NCBI RefSeq assembly: GCF_038502225.1
Contig: NC_091346.1
Span: 9,696,793-9,760,792 of the forward strand
DNA: 64,000 bases
Source: Cherax quadricarinatus
Lineage: Eukaryota > Arthropoda > Malacostraca > Decapoda > Parastacidae
Reading direction: 5' to 3'
Part shown: one piece after another, positions 12,509 through 24,564 of the stretch
Numbering within the stretch: the first letter of the stretch is position 1
Layout: each line of letters begins with the position of its first letter
Made by a program: the position numbers and the translations under genes
The notes under the pieces: model-generated
Seen by the model: the letters and a program-made list of their open reading frames with translations, nothing else
The model's database searches: none
What the model was told of the DNA's origin: nothing

Positions 12509-13245
12509 TCAACAGGGAATGAACGAAAGGCACCAAGGCATAAACGTAGACTCTGATGATGAAGTGGATCTAACATAGAAAGAGTTGCCATAATCCAGCT
12601 TGGACAATACTAGGGTGGAATGTAAACGGAGGAGAGTTCGACGATCTGCTCTCCATGAACAATGCGCGAGAATTTTAAGGAGATTCAGCCGACCATGGCA
12701 AGCTGCCTTCAAAGAGGATATGTGAAGTTTCCATGTCAACTGGTGATCGAAGAGAAGGCCAAGAAACTTGACCGTATCACATTCTGAAATACGCGAGTCG
12801 CATAAATACAATGGAACATCTGGGACAAGAGGACGTCTAGTGACGGTAATGAAATGGGTTTTCGTACTAGAAAATTTCAATAATTGAGAAGTGGCCCAAT
12901 GGAAAACTCGGTCAATCCCATCCTGAAGGGAGGCTACTACCAGGCGACAGTCAATGCCTGCGTAAGCTATGGCGAAGTCATCCACAAAGTGACGACCAAA
13001 TATGCAAAGAACGGAAGGTAGGTCATTTATAGCCAAGAGAAAAAGGGTAGTGCTAAGGACACAACCTTGTGGGACTCCCTTGAGGCGCCAACACGGACAC
13101 GATGATGTCTGTCAGATAAGACGCAAGGAAGGTCGGTAGATTACCGACGAGGCCTAAGGAGTGGGCCTGGGCTAAGATGTTGTACCTCCAAGTGGTGTCA
13201 TATGCCTTCTCGAGATAAACAAAATGGCTGCTTGGACGTGCGTCT
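12509..13245 (-). pseudogene. RT domain of the I-like LINE
   Basis: A 175-codon frame (13036-12509) contains HFVDDFAIAY, in which FVDD is the catalytic motif (near 12988-12977). It is followed by LLKFSSTKTHFITV, TVKFLGLLFDHQLTWKLHI and LLRLHSTLVLSKLDYG, the canonical palm-to-thumb order. The upstream 13240-13040 part reads VYLEKAYDTTWRYNIL (the first catalytic aspartate region is altered) and GVPQGCVLSTTLF in shifted frames. The enzyme would have copied the element's RNA at a nicked target. This copy cannot. Confidence 0.85.
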
Positions 13246-13554
13246 CACAAGAAATAATGGAAATAATATTTTCTACAAAAAACAAATTTAATTACTCATG
13301 ATAAAATGCAACAGTTTCGTCAAAAATAGAAGATTTAATTTGACTGCTATCAAAAATAATTATGAGATCAAAGACATACTCTGTGAAGAGCTTTATTGAA
13401 GTTCAATACATCTGTGTAATTAATGGACCGAATTCAGTATGGGATACTTTTAAAGAATAGTTAAAGTACTGGTTAACATTTTTTTGTGTGTGCTAACAGC
13501 TGTTATCCAACTTCAGCTCATTTCACAGCCCAGATATATTTAAGTTATGCTACC
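13246..13554. other. AT-rich spacer, nothing recognised
   Basis: No open frame of note and no repeat structure that I can see between the I-like LINE and the next minisatellite. Confidence 0.6.
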
Positions 13555-13875
13555 CCCTCCCCTTCCCCCTCCATCCCTCAGGATGATGCCCACAACAGTA
13601 GTGGGGTATACTACCCCCCTTCCCCCCGTCCTTTAGAACGATGCCAACATCCGTAGTGTGGTATTCTACTTTCCCTCCCTCCCATTCCTCAGGATGATGC
13701 CCACAATAGTAGTGTGGGATATTGCCCCCTTCCCCCTATTCCTCAGGATGATGCCCACACAGTAGTGTGGTATACTACCCTTTCCTTCCCTCCTTCCCTC
13801 AGGATGATGCCCTCAACAGTAGTGTGGTATTCTACCCCCCTTCCCCCCGTCCCTCAAGATGATGCCCACACAGTA
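13555..13875. repeat. Minisatellite block 1, unit about 60-68 bp
   Basis: The repeated unit contains CTCAGGATGATGCCCACA followed by a CAGTAGTGTGGTATACTAC block and a C/T-rich linker of variable length. About five to six units. The same unit forms blocks at 14464-14752 and 15818-15965. Confidence 0.9.
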
Positions 13876-14463
13876 CATCGCAGTACATCGCCAGAAGCAC
13901 ACATTAACCAGATAACTGCTGCGGCATATGGGCGCTTGGCAAACCTGAGAATAGCATTCCGGTACCTCAGTAAGGAATCGTTCAAGACTTTATACACAAT
14001 GTACCTCAGGCCCATACTGGAGTATGCAGCACCAGTTTGGAACCCACCATACCAGAGCTAAGGGGAATGTCCTATGAAGGAAGGTTAAGGGAAATCGGTC
14101 TGACGACACTGGAGGACAGGAGAGTTAGGGGAGACACGATAACGACATACAAAATACTGCGTGAAATAGGCAAGGTGGACAGAGACAGGATGTTCCAGAG
14201 ATGGGACACAGAAACAAGGAGTCACAATTGGAAGCTGAAGACTCAGATGAGTCAAAGGGATGTTAGGAAATATTTCTTCAGCCAGAGTTTTTAGGAAGTG
14301 GAATAGTCTGGCAACCGATGTAGTGGAGGCAGGAACCATACATAGTTTTAAGACTAGGTATGATAAAACTCATGGAGTAGGGAGAGGAAGGACCCAGTAG
14401 CAGTCAGTGAAGAGGCAGGGCCAGGAGCTGAGTATCGACCCTTGCAACCACAGTTAGGCGAGT
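13876..14463 (+). mobile_element. LINE family A 3' fragment inserted in a minisatellite
   Basis: The translation gives INQITAAAYGRLANLRIAF, then LRPILEYAAPVWNPPYQ, then in the next frame RLREIGLTTLEDRRVRGD and RDVRKYFFSQSF, the C-terminal part of a LINE reverse transcriptase. The 3' end matches the family A element at 781-3960. The fragment interrupts a minisatellite unit and ACAGTA stands at both junctions (13870-13875 and 14464-14469), consistent with a short target-site duplication. It is 5' truncated and frameshifted. Confidence 0.85.
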
Positions 14464-14752
14464 ACAGTAGTGTGGCATACTACCTAGCCCTTCCCCCCAT
14501 CCCTCAGGATGATGCCCACACAAGTAGTACGGTACACTACCCCTCCCCCCGTTCCTCAGGATGATGCCCACACAAGTACTACGGTACACTACCCCTCCTT
14601 TCCCCCGTCCCTCAGGATGATGCCCACGCAAGTAGTACGGTACACTACCCCCGTCCCTCAGGATGATGCTCACAACAGTAATGTGAAATACCCTCCCTCC
14701 TTCCCCGTCCCTCAGGATGATGCTCACAACAGTAGTGTGGTATACTACACAC
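14464..14752. repeat. Minisatellite block 2 (same unit as block 1)
   Basis: Four to five units continue the array on the far side of the LINE insertion. Variants read GTAGTACGGTACACTAC in place of GTAGTGTGGTATACTAC, so this side has begun to diverge from block 1. Confidence 0.9.
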
Positions 14753-15817
14753 TCCTATGGAGAAATTTTCTCCAGGAGGGAGGTATCATTCCCCTTCTGC
14801 CCTTTTCAGCCCTGAAGGGCCCAGCCCTCTCAGAAGGGGCAAACATCTTTACTTCCATGTCAAGTAATTACAAGCAGATGTTAAACCAGCATGTACCAGT
14901 CATAGGTCATGTGACTTCTTTGCAAGAGATCAGTCTTGCAACCAATTTGAGTTAACGAGAGTTATTAATCTTTGTACCACAACAAGAAAGGTACAGGTAA
15001 ACTTCTACCTCACTTTATTCACATGTGGGACATGAACTCTCAGTGATATGTCAAGAAATCAAGCATTTGTGTTGCAGACTGTTGCAGTTTGGCAAGGAAG
15101 GCAGATCTGCATGCTTCAGCGAATCCTTTATATGAGGGCGAGTCAGGCCAGCGAGGCGCGCTGCAGGGTAGATTTCTTTTAGACTTCGATAAAGCAACTC
15201 GTGCGTCACACTGTAATAACAAAGAATATAGTGATCGCGCATTTTTGTGCAAAAAATAATCTCGAAAGACACAGCAGATACTTACAGAGAAGTGGCAACA
15301 GCTTAAGTGATATGACTGTTAATAATAAACAATACTTGATGAACAGTGTGTAACAACGAGTGTTGCGATCCTGACAGAGTGTTGTGCGACATCCTTCAAA
15401 GAACACATCTGCTTCATTCAACACACCTAAATTCGAGTCACATATGGCTCCGATACAGACACTCAGGTAGGTCTAGTATTAATGAGACTAACTAGGTCAG
15501 CTGCAAAGCAGATAGCTGGTTAATTTCTCTCTAGATTTATTGTACACTCGGTTATAAGCGGGCTTTTCAGCCCAATACAAGTATAGAATCTCGTCAGTAT
15601 TCAGTTATTGAAATACTGACACAACAATCCCTAAGGGTAATTATACTTGCCATTAATCTTTATTACAGCCCAGCATGGTAGTACAGCTCTGTCTCCCATC
15701 GAAGGTGCATACTGGGAGAGGCTGCGGTAGGCAGAGACAGCGACAAAGCTATGTGTAACTTTGTTTGCTCTACAAATTTATTTAACCATAGTTTTGGTTA
15801 GATAAATTATACCACAT
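14753..15817. other. Unassigned sequence
   Basis: No supported gene. Short minus-strand open frames near 15040-15424 have no recognisable domain. A small hairpin-forming stretch lies near 15593-15620 (GTCAGTATT paired with AAATACTGAC). Confidence 0.5.
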
Positions 15818-15965
15818 CCCCCCTCCTCCCCTTCCCTCAGGATGATAACCACAACACTACTCCCCCCTTCCTCCTGTTCCTCAGGATGATGCCCACAATA
15901 GTAGTGTGGTATATTACCCCCCACCCTTCCCCCCGTCCCTCAGGATGATGACCACAACAGTAATG
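15818..15965. repeat. Minisatellite block 3 (same unit)
   Basis: Two to three degenerate units with the CTCAGGATGATG core reappear after about 1 kb of unrelated sequence, so the original array was longer or was split by an insertion or rearrangement. Confidence 0.85.
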
Positions 15966-16804
15966 TAGACAATTTTGACAACTTTCCTATGATTTATAAG
16001 TAATACTTGATATGGATAATAATGTTTATATAATAATACAAATGTATAATGTTGATGTGATTTTTAAAGGGAGATAAATCACAGGGAAACCAATATGCCC
16101 TTACAATTTCCTTATTTATTGAAACAAGTTAATTATGAAAAGTGAAATTGTTGAAATATGAAAGAAATTGATATTACGATATGGAAAATATGTTACACAC
16201 GCTGAAATATCACTATATTTGAGTCAAAATATGTGTCAAAAATAGAAGAGTAGAAGAGAGAAACAAAGATGGCGGTATGGGAAACACTCGAACTAGGGAT
16301 CTAGTGAATGATTCTTGAAATTTTTATGTCTGTTAGTAATACCAGTGGACAACTAAACCTTACAAGATAAGTGAAGACGAAATACATCTGGAAGGGTCCA
16401 GATATACAAAAAAAAAAAAATAAAAGTGTCAAAATAAGGATAGTATGAATGAAAATAAGGAGGCAATAGGTAGATGTGACCACGCAGGCTCTACCACACG
16501 CATCATCCAATGTTCGCCTCCCAGTGTGTGTTACTTTCTAGTTGTTCTTCTTGTGGTAGGTATTAGGATACAACACCAAGGTAATATCTCGGTAAATAAT
16601 AATATATGTTCTTCACTCATTGGAAATATTTTGCTAAATAATGGAAAAATTGTAGATGAAACAAAATACTTAAATCTGTCAAGTCCACTTCTTCATAATG
16701 ATATAGTTTACTTAATAGCCAATTTTTCTGGCATAAATTTTAGTAATATACAGGAATAATATATTCCTAATCCAGGATCCCGGAGTTGGGGAGCTGAGAC
16801 GGTG
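15966..16804. other. AT-rich sequence with one short open frame of unknown status
   Basis: A plus-strand frame of 104 codons (16445-16759) has one hydrophobic segment (VCYFLVVLLVVGI) and asparagine-rich flanks. I do not recognise it, and in AT-rich surroundings it is more likely chance than a gene. A run of about twelve A is at 16410. Confidence 0.4.
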
Positions 16805-19118
16805 GGCAGTGAAGGAGGAACATTGTTTGTGACCATAGTGCTTACCTCAAGCAGGAACATTGTTTGCCTCCCCAGTGCTTCTTATCCCAAGCAGAAACAT
16901 AGTTTGCCACCCCAGTGCTCATCTCAAGCAGGAACATTGTTTGCCACCCCAGTGCTTCTTATCCCAAGCAGAAACATAGTTTGCCACCCCAGTGCTTCTT
17001 ATCTCAAGCAGGAACATTGTTTGCCACCCCAGTGCTTCTTATCTCAAGCAGGAACATTGTTTGCCACCCCAGTGCTTCTTATCTCAAGCAGAAACATAGT
17101 TTGCCACCCCAGTGCTCATCTCAAGCAGGAACATTGTTTGTCTCCCCAGTGCTTCTTATCTCAAGCAGAAACATAGTTTGCCACCCCAGTGCTCATCTCA
17201 AGCAGGAACATTGTTTGTCTCCCCAGTGCTTCTTATCTCAAGCAGGAACATTGTTTGCCACCCCAGTGCTTCTTATCCCAAGCAGGAACATAGTTTGCCA
17301 CCCCAGTGCTTATCTCAAGCAGGAACATTGTTTGTCTCCCCAGTGCTTCTTATCTCAAGCAGGAACATTGTTTGCCACCCCAGTGCTTCTTATCCCAAGC
17401 AGAAACATAGTTTGCCACCCCAGTGCTCATCTCAAGCAGGAACATTGTTTGCCACCCCAGTGCTTATCTCAAGCAGAAACCTTGTTTGCCACCCAAGAGC
17501 TTATCTCGAGCAGGAACATTGTTTGCCACCCCCAGTGCTTCTTATCTCAAGCAGGAACATTGATTGCCACCCCAGTGCTTCTTATCTCAAGCAGGAACAT
17601 TATTTGCCACCCCAGTGCTTCTTATCTCAAGCAGGAACATTGTTTGCCACCCCAGTGCTTATCTCAAGCAGGAACATTGTTTGCCACCCCAGTAATTCTT
17701 ACCTCAAGCAGGAACATTGTTTGCCACCCCAGTGCTTATCTCAAACAGAAACATTGCTTGCCACCCCAGTGCTTATCTCAAGCAAAAACATTGTTTGCCA
17801 CCCCAGTGCTTATCTCAAGCAGAAATATTGTTTGGCACCCATAGTGCTTATCTCAAGCAGAAACATTGTTTGCCACCCCAGTGCTTCTTATCTCAAGCAG
17901 GAACATTGTTTGCCACCCCAGTAATTCTTACCTCAAGCAGGAACATTGTTTGCCACCCCAGTGCTTATCTCAAACAGAAACATTGCTTGCCACCCCAGTG
18001 CTTATCTCAAGCAAAAACATTGTTTGCCACCCCAGTGCTTATCTCAAGCAGAAATATTGTTTGGCACCCCTAGTGCTTATCTCAAGCAGAAACATTGTTT
18101 GCCACCCCAGTGCTTCTTATCTCAAGCAGAAACATTGTTTGCCACCCCAGTGCTTCTTATCTCAAGCAGAAACATTGTTTGCCACCCCAGTGCTTCTTAT
18201 CTCAAGCAGAAACATTGTTTGCCACCCCAGTGCTTCTTATCTCAAGCAGAAACATTGTTTGCCACCCCAGTGCTTCTTATCTCAAGCAGAAACATTGTTT
18301 GCCACCCCAGTGCTTCTCATCTCAAGCAGAAACATTGTTTACCACCCCAGTGCTTCTTATCTCAAGCAGAAACATTGTTTGCCACCCCAGTGCTTCTTAT
18401 CTCAAGCAGAAACATTGTTTGCCACCCAGTGCTTATCTCAAGCAGGAACATTGTTTGCCACCCCAGTGCTTATCTCAAGCAGGAACATTGTTTGCCACTC
18501 CAGTGCTTATCTCAAGCAGGAACATTGTTTGCCACACCAGTGCTTCTTATCTCAAGCAGGAACATTGCTTGCCTCCCCAGTGCTTATCTCAAGCAGGAAC
18601 ATTGTTTGCCACCCCAGTGCTTATCTCAAGCAGGAACATTGTTTTCCACACCAGTGCTTCTTATCTCAAGCAGGAACATTGTTTGCCACCCCAGTGCTTA
18701 TCTCAAGCAGAAACATTGTTTGCCACCCCAGTGCTTAGCTCAAGCAGAAACATTGTTTGCCACCCCAGTGCATATCTCTAGCAGGAACATTGTTTGCGCC
18801 ACCCCAGTGCTTATCTCAAGCAGGAACATTGTTTGCCACCCCAGTGCTTATCTCAAACAGGAACATTTTTTGCCACCCCAGTGCTTATCTCAAGCAGGAA
18901 CATTGTTTGCCACCCCAGTGCTTCTTATCTCAAGCAGAAACATTGCCACCCCAGTACTTATCTCAAGCAGGAACATTGTTTGCCACCACAGTGCTTTTTA
19001 TCTCAAACAGGAACATTGTTTGCCACCCCAGTGCTTATCTCAAGCAGGAACATTGTTTGCCACCCCAATGCTTCTTATCTCAAGCAGGAACATTGTTTGC
19101 CACCACAGTGCTTCTTAT
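16805..19118. repeat. Minisatellite, 37 or 40 bp unit, about 60 copies
   Basis: Units contain CTCAAGCAGGAACATTG followed by TTTGCCACCCCAGTGCTT, ending either AT (37 bp) or CTTAT (40 bp). Because neither length is a multiple of three and the unit has no plus-strand stop, long open frames run through all three plus frames (up to 407 codons) with SSRNIVCHPSA, YLKQEHCLPPQC and LSQAGTLFATPV repeats. These are artefacts. A block with an AGTAATTCTTACC variant is duplicated about 229 bp apart (17692 and 17921). Confidence 0.95.
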
Positions 19119-19316
19119 TCACCACTAGGTCAACCATCCTCAGTTTTAGTTTCTAATTTCTTCCTATGATTAAAGTACAAATACAATCTTTTAAGGAAGA
19201 CACGAGGTTTGGTGGGAGATTTAAAAGAAACTCTAGTGAAGAAACATATTGGAACCAGAAGACAGAATTTGGACAGATTCATAGAGACATTTCTGTACCG
19301 ATGTTTATACGTAAAT

Positions 19317-22076
19317 TGTGAGCATAAAAGGGTATACATAAGTAGTGAACAAAATAGTGTATACATAAGTAGTGAGCATAATAGAGTATACATAAGTAGT
19401 GAACCCAACAGGGTATACATAAGTAGAGAACAAAATAGGGTGTTCATAAGTAGTGAACATATTAGGGTATACATAAGTAGTGAACAAAATAGGGTATACA
19501 TAAGTAGTGAGCATAATAGGGTATACATAAGTAGTGAACCTAACAGGGTATTCATAAGTAGTGAACAAAATAGGGTATACATAAGTAGTGAACCTAACAG
19601 GGTATTCATAAGTAGTGAACAAAATAGGGTATACATAAGTAGTGAACATAATAGAGTATACATAAGTAGTGAACATAATAGAGTATACATAAGTAGTGAA
19701 CAAAATAGGGTATACATAAGTAGTGAGCATAAGAGGGTATACATAAGTAGTAAGCATAATAGGATATACACAAGTAGTTAACATAATGGGGTATACATAA
19801 GTAGTGAACATAATAGGGTATACATAAGTAGTGAACAAAATAGGGTATACATAAGTAGTGAACAAAATAGGGTATACATAAGTAGTGACCATAATAGGGT
19901 ATACATAAGTAGTGAACATAATAGGGTATACATAAGTAGAACAAAATAGGGTATACATAAGTAGTGAACAAAATAGGGTATACATAAGTAGTGAACATAA
20001 TAGGGAATACACAAGTAGTGAACGTAATAGGGTATACATAAGCAGTGAACATAATAGGGTATACATAAGTATTAAGCATAATAGGGTATACATAAGTAGT
20101 TAACATAATGGGGTATACATAAGTAGTGAACCTAACAGGGTATACATAAGTAGTGAACATAATAGGGTATACATAAGTAGTGAACAAAATAGGGTATACA
20201 TAAGTAGTGAACAAAATAGGGTATACATAAGTAGTGAACATAATAGGGTATACATAAGTAGGGAACATAATAGGGTATACATAAGTAGTGAGCAAAATAG
20301 GGTATACGTGAGTAGTGAGCATAGTAATTTATACATAAGTAGTGAGCATAATAGGGTATACATAAGTAGTAAGCATAATAAGGTATACATAAGTAGTGAG
20401 CATAGTAGGGTATACATAAGTAGTGAGCATAATAGGATATACACAAGTATTGAGCATAATAGGGTATACATAAGTAGTGAGCATAAGGTATACATAAGTA
20501 GTGAGCATAATAGGGTATACATAAGTAGTGAGCATAATAGGGTATACATAAGTAGTGAGCATAATAGGGTATACATAAGTAGTGAGCATAATAGGGTATA
20601 TATAAGTAGTGAACATAATAGGGTATACATAAGTAGTGAACATAATAGGGTGTACATAAGTAGTGAGCATAATAGGGTATACATAAGTAGTGAACATAAT
20701 AGGGTATGCATAAGTAGTGAGCATAATAGGGTATACATAAGTAGTGAACAAAATAGGGTATACATAAGTAGTGAACATAATAGGGTATACATAAGTAGTG
20801 AACATAATAGGGTATTCACAAGTAGTGAACAAAATAGGGTATACGCAAGTAGTAAGCATAATAGGGTATACATAAGTAATGAGCGTAATAGGGTATACAT
20901 AAGTAGTGAGCATAATAGGGTATACATAAGTAGTGAGCATAATAGGGTATATATAAGTAGTGAACATAATAGGGTATACATAAGTAGTGAACATAATAGG
21001 GTGTACATAAGTAGTGAGCATAATAGGGTATACATAAGTAGTGAACATAATAGGGTATGCATAAGTAGTGAGCATAATAGGGTATACATAAGTAGTGAAC
21101 AAAATAGGGTATACATAAGTAGTGAACATAATAGGGTATACATAAGTAGTGAACATAATAGGGTATTCACAAGTAGTGAACAAAATAGGGTATACGCAAG
21201 TAGTAAGCATAATAGGGTATACATAAGTAATGAGCGTAATAGGGTATACATAAGTAGTGAGCATAATAGGGTATACATAAGTAGTGAGCATAATAGGGTA
21301 TACACAAGTAGCGAGCATTATAGGGTATACATAAGTAGTGAGCATAATAGGGTATACATAAGTAGTGAGCATAATAGGGTATACATAAGTAGCGAGCATA
21401 ATAGGGTATACATAAGTAGTGAGCATAATAGGGTATACATAAGTAGTGAGCATAATAGGGTATACATAAGTAGTGAGCATAATAGGGTATACACAAGTAG
21501 CGAGCATAATAGGGTATACATAAGTAGTGAGCATAATAGGGTATACATAAGTAGTGAGCATATGGTATACTTAAGTAGTGAGCATAATAGGGTATACATA
21601 AGTAGTGAGCATAATAGGGTATATACAATTAGTGAGCATCATAGGGTATACACAAGTAGTTTAGCATAATAGGGTATACATAAGTAGTGAGCACAATAGG
21701 GTATACACAAGTAGTTTAGCATAATAGGGTATACATAAGTAGTGAGCATATGGCATACATAAGTAGTGAGCGTAATAGGGTATACCTAAGTAGTAAGCAT
21801 AATAGGGTATACATAAGTAGTGAGCATAATAGGGCATACACAAGTAGTTTAGCATAATAGGGTATACATAAGTAGTGAGCATAATAGGGTATACATAAGT
21901 AGTGAGCATAATAGGGCATACACAAGTAGTTTAGCATAATAGGGTATACATAAGTAGTGAGCATAATAGGGTATACATAAGTAGTGAGCATAATAGGGTA
22001 TACACAAGTAGTTTAGCATAATAGGGTATACATAAGTAGTGAGCATAATAGGGTATACATAAGTAGTGACCATAAG
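19317..22076. repeat. Minisatellite, 27-bp unit, about 102 copies
   Basis: The unit contains GGGTATACATAAGTAG and a GAGCATAATA or GAACAAAATA block. Since 27 is nine codons, the plus strand encodes a perfect nine-residue repeat (SSEHNRVYI) and the minus strand LLMYTLLCS and related repeats, giving pseudo-ORFs up to 453 codons. Distinct sections occur: a 351-bp (13-unit) duplication (marker GTATTCACAAG at 20811 and 21162) and, from about 21655, a three-unit pattern with an AGTAGTTTAGCAT variant. Confidence 0.96.
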
Positions 22077-22287
22077 AGACCAGAGTAGAAGATGAGTTAA
22101 GGAAATAACAATTAAGGTGAATTTTGTTTTAAAAGGCGAGAGATACTAATGAAGATAAAAGCTACATGGATACTATTCTTAAAGTAAGAGAATACAGGTA
22201 AAGGACCAAATATGTGCATTATATTAATGTTGAGTCCGAGTGAAAGTTTTCAATAAGAGAAATCATCAATTCACGAACTTTCCAGTT

Positions 22288-22345
22288 TTATGGGCCAGTA
22301 GGCCTGCTGCAGTGTTCTTTCTTTATTTTATGTTCTTATTTATTA
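22288..22345 (+). mobile_element. Very short 3' end of the CR1 LINE (family D)
   Basis: GGCCAGTAGGCCTGCTGCAG and the following TGTTCTTTCTT match the reverse complement of 31591-31640, the 3' UTR end of the CR1 LINE inserted in the BEL element. It is an extreme 5' truncation, about 60 bases. Confidence 0.7.
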
Positions 22346-24400
22346 TGCTCATAGCATGGGAAGGCCTCATGGGATCGGTTTCAAATCTTCAATGCTGATG
22401 CACGGTCACTAGGCCTAGATTTTAGAAACATATAGCAAGCATAGGTGTCCAATGACATTAGTTGTTGAACACATTCCCAGCATCCTTGGAAGACTTCAAA
22501 ATCTTCTAAAATATATTTCCTCATAGTTTTAAACTTGCAAAAGAGAAGCTTTGTAATGTAAGGAAGGTAAAGAGTGAAACTGCAGTGCCCAAGAGCACAC
22601 TTTCCAATTTTATGTCTTAAGCAATCTCCAGTTTGGTTTCTTGTTAATACATTATATATAATTACGTCTGCCTCTTGTTAATGGCTTCAATTTATGGTGA
22701 CTGATCCAGCTTCCAGCCAGTATAGTAACAATTAAGTCATATTTTTAGGTGGGCAAATTTGTCAATGAGCTAAAAAAAACTTAAAATTTGAAATGGTTGG
22801 AGACTGCTTCTTAAGATCAGCTTCTAAGTTTCAGCTTTTTTGTGCTTTACAGAATGAAGAATTCAGCTTATTTTTTTAAATCAAATTTGGCCTTAAAAAT
22901 CAAATATATTTTTAGAGAAATGTAGGGAATTTTAAATAGACTAAAACTGCTAAAGATATTTGAGAAATAAGTAAACCTCACTCTTTTTATAGTATTTATA
23001 ATTTGCTCCAGTTTGGTGAAGCCTTCGTAATATTGTGGCAGATTGTCACATGGAAGCTGTTTGTTGTAGTCTACTTGTTGTAGTGATCAGGCCATGAGAC
23101 CTGGTCACAGACCGGGCCGCAGAGGCATTAACCCGCGGAACTCTCTCCAGGTATACTCCGGGTATACCAAGGTTTTTGTTTATAACTTCACGACACCTTA
23201 TCCATCGGCTTCAAATTTACAACCCTGGTATATTATTACTAGGTGATGGTTCACAGAAGAAATAGCAAGTGCCAGGGCCTTCTGCTCAACTTTATATAGA
23301 CCATTACTAATATTGGTTTCCTTGATGTAGCCTTAAAATGTGTTTTCTAATCGGCTTCAAAATTTCAGCTCTCGAGGATCCTGCTTAGTCTAGGAACCAT
23401 GTTGCCAGTTTTAGGCTCAAAATGGAATAGTAATATTTTGCCTTATATAATCAGACACAAATAACCCGTACATAGGAGGAAGACGCTGATGACGTTATGG
23501 TCCGACTTGGACAGAAGGTAGAGTTGCCTTGATGCTGGTGACTTGTTATTCAAGGAACTTGCCTTGTTATACCCTTACTTAGAATCTGAATGCCTTTCAT
23601 ACCCCAGGGGTTCTATGACCCATACTGGTTAAGTGCTTTTCCTCGACTAAAATAGACAATATTTATTGGCATCAGATTTTATTTGGAGATGCATTGTTTG
23701 ACAAGGATAAACAGTGTTTTGGTAAAGTCTGTTTAGGTGCAAAATTTGTTGTATTATACACAGTAACTGGAGAATAAAACTTTCACTCGTCCTCGTGCTT
23801 ATATTGGGATTTATTTTCCTTAATTCTAGGTTGTGTAAGTTTTAATGTGCCAAAGTTTTTAATCAATTGGTTTTTGTGAAATAAATGGATAATATATTAT
23901 CCAATCAGAAATAAACCTTGATCCAAAGTTAAATCTACACTATGTTATGTGACCATAACATGTGTGTGACCTTCAGTAACAGTGAAAAACATTGACTAAT
24001 GCACATGTTTGTTAATACATGCAAAGTATATTACATTTTCATCCCTGTGCACCACCGCAGTGTTTGATAAATAATACTGGCTACCACAACACACATGTGA
24101 GAGAAATGGCAGGAGAGCATAAGAGGGAAAAGCTTTAGAGTGGAAACTTTAGGGATCACTTCTCCCTTAACCGTAGCCCTTAAAACATCAGGTCCAGCAG
24201 TCTATAGGACACCAACATAAACCACACAGGTGAAGCCTTCCAGCAGCACCTAAAAATAAGATTACAATACCGTGACTTCCTCAAAAATACACACCAAAGA
24301 AATCTGATACTTATACCACCAGATCATCTCTTCTCCCCTCCAGATGGTCAGAGAGACACCATCTACTCGCCCACTGCCAAACAAAAGCAGATAAAAAAAA
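22346..24400. other. AT-rich sequence without a supported gene
   Basis: No long open frame. Apart from the LINE B tail at 23065-23165 I can name nothing here. A roughly 50-codon plus-strand frame near 24225-24390 is too short to assign. Confidence 0.5.
23065..23165 (+). mobile_element. 3' tail of LINE family B
   Basis: Matches the end of the LINE at 7185-8195: GATCAGGCC, then GACCTGGTCACAGACCGGGC and a CTCTCCAGGTA block. Only the last 100 bases are present, so this is a strongly 5'-truncated copy. Confidence 0.75.
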
Positions 24401-24407
24401 AAAACAT

Positions 24408-24550
24408 ACCATGGGTGGGAATAGAACCCGCGATTAAAGCGTCTCTAAACTCCAGACCGTCGCGTTAGCCACTGGACCAGCTAGCCACAATAAGATTCAT
24501 CCAACTAGGTATATTTCTACACCATAGGAAGGTTAGCATAGGCACCACTG
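24408..24550 (-). mobile_element. tRNA-like SINE head, minus orientation
   Basis: On the minus strand, TAGCTGGTCCAGTGGCTAAC resembles an A box (about 24461-24483) and GGTTCTATTCC resembles a B box (about 24420-24430), separated by about the right distance for a tRNA. No acceptor stem pairs, so it is not a working tRNA but a tRNA-derived repeat with an internal pol III promoter. Confidence 0.6.
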
Positions 24551-24564
24551 TGACCACAAATGTT

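Larger units (their letters stand above)
11245..13245 (-). mobile_element. 5'-truncated I-like LINE with RNase H domain (family C)
   Basis: On the minus strand an RT block (13245-12509), an RNase H block (about 12300-11719) and a cysteine-containing C-terminal block (about 11660-11330) follow one another, then a 3' UTR ending in an AT-rich tail near 11245. A LINE carrying RNase H after RT is typical of the I group (I, R1, LOA, Ingi and relatives). The copy lacks its endonuclease and has frameshifts, so it is a dead 5'-truncated insertion. It abuts the gypsy pol relic at 11235. Confidence 0.85.

Noticed and set aside
16445..16759. Small secreted or membrane protein gene of 104 codons
   Set aside because: Only one hydrophobic stretch, no recognised family, and no regulatory or splice evidence.
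16915..19169. Cysteine-containing repeat protein of up to 407 codons
   Set aside because: Three overlapping plus frames are equally open because the 37/40-bp unit lacks stops, so this is a repeat artefact.
20308..21669. 453-codon repeat protein (SSEHNRVYI)n
   Set aside because: It is the 27-bp minisatellite read in frame. No start context, signal or flanking non-repeat coding sequence supports a gene.
24408..24550. Functional tRNA gene
   Set aside because: A- and B-box-like sequences are present but acceptor and anticodon stems do not pair and the piece continues into repeat sequence.
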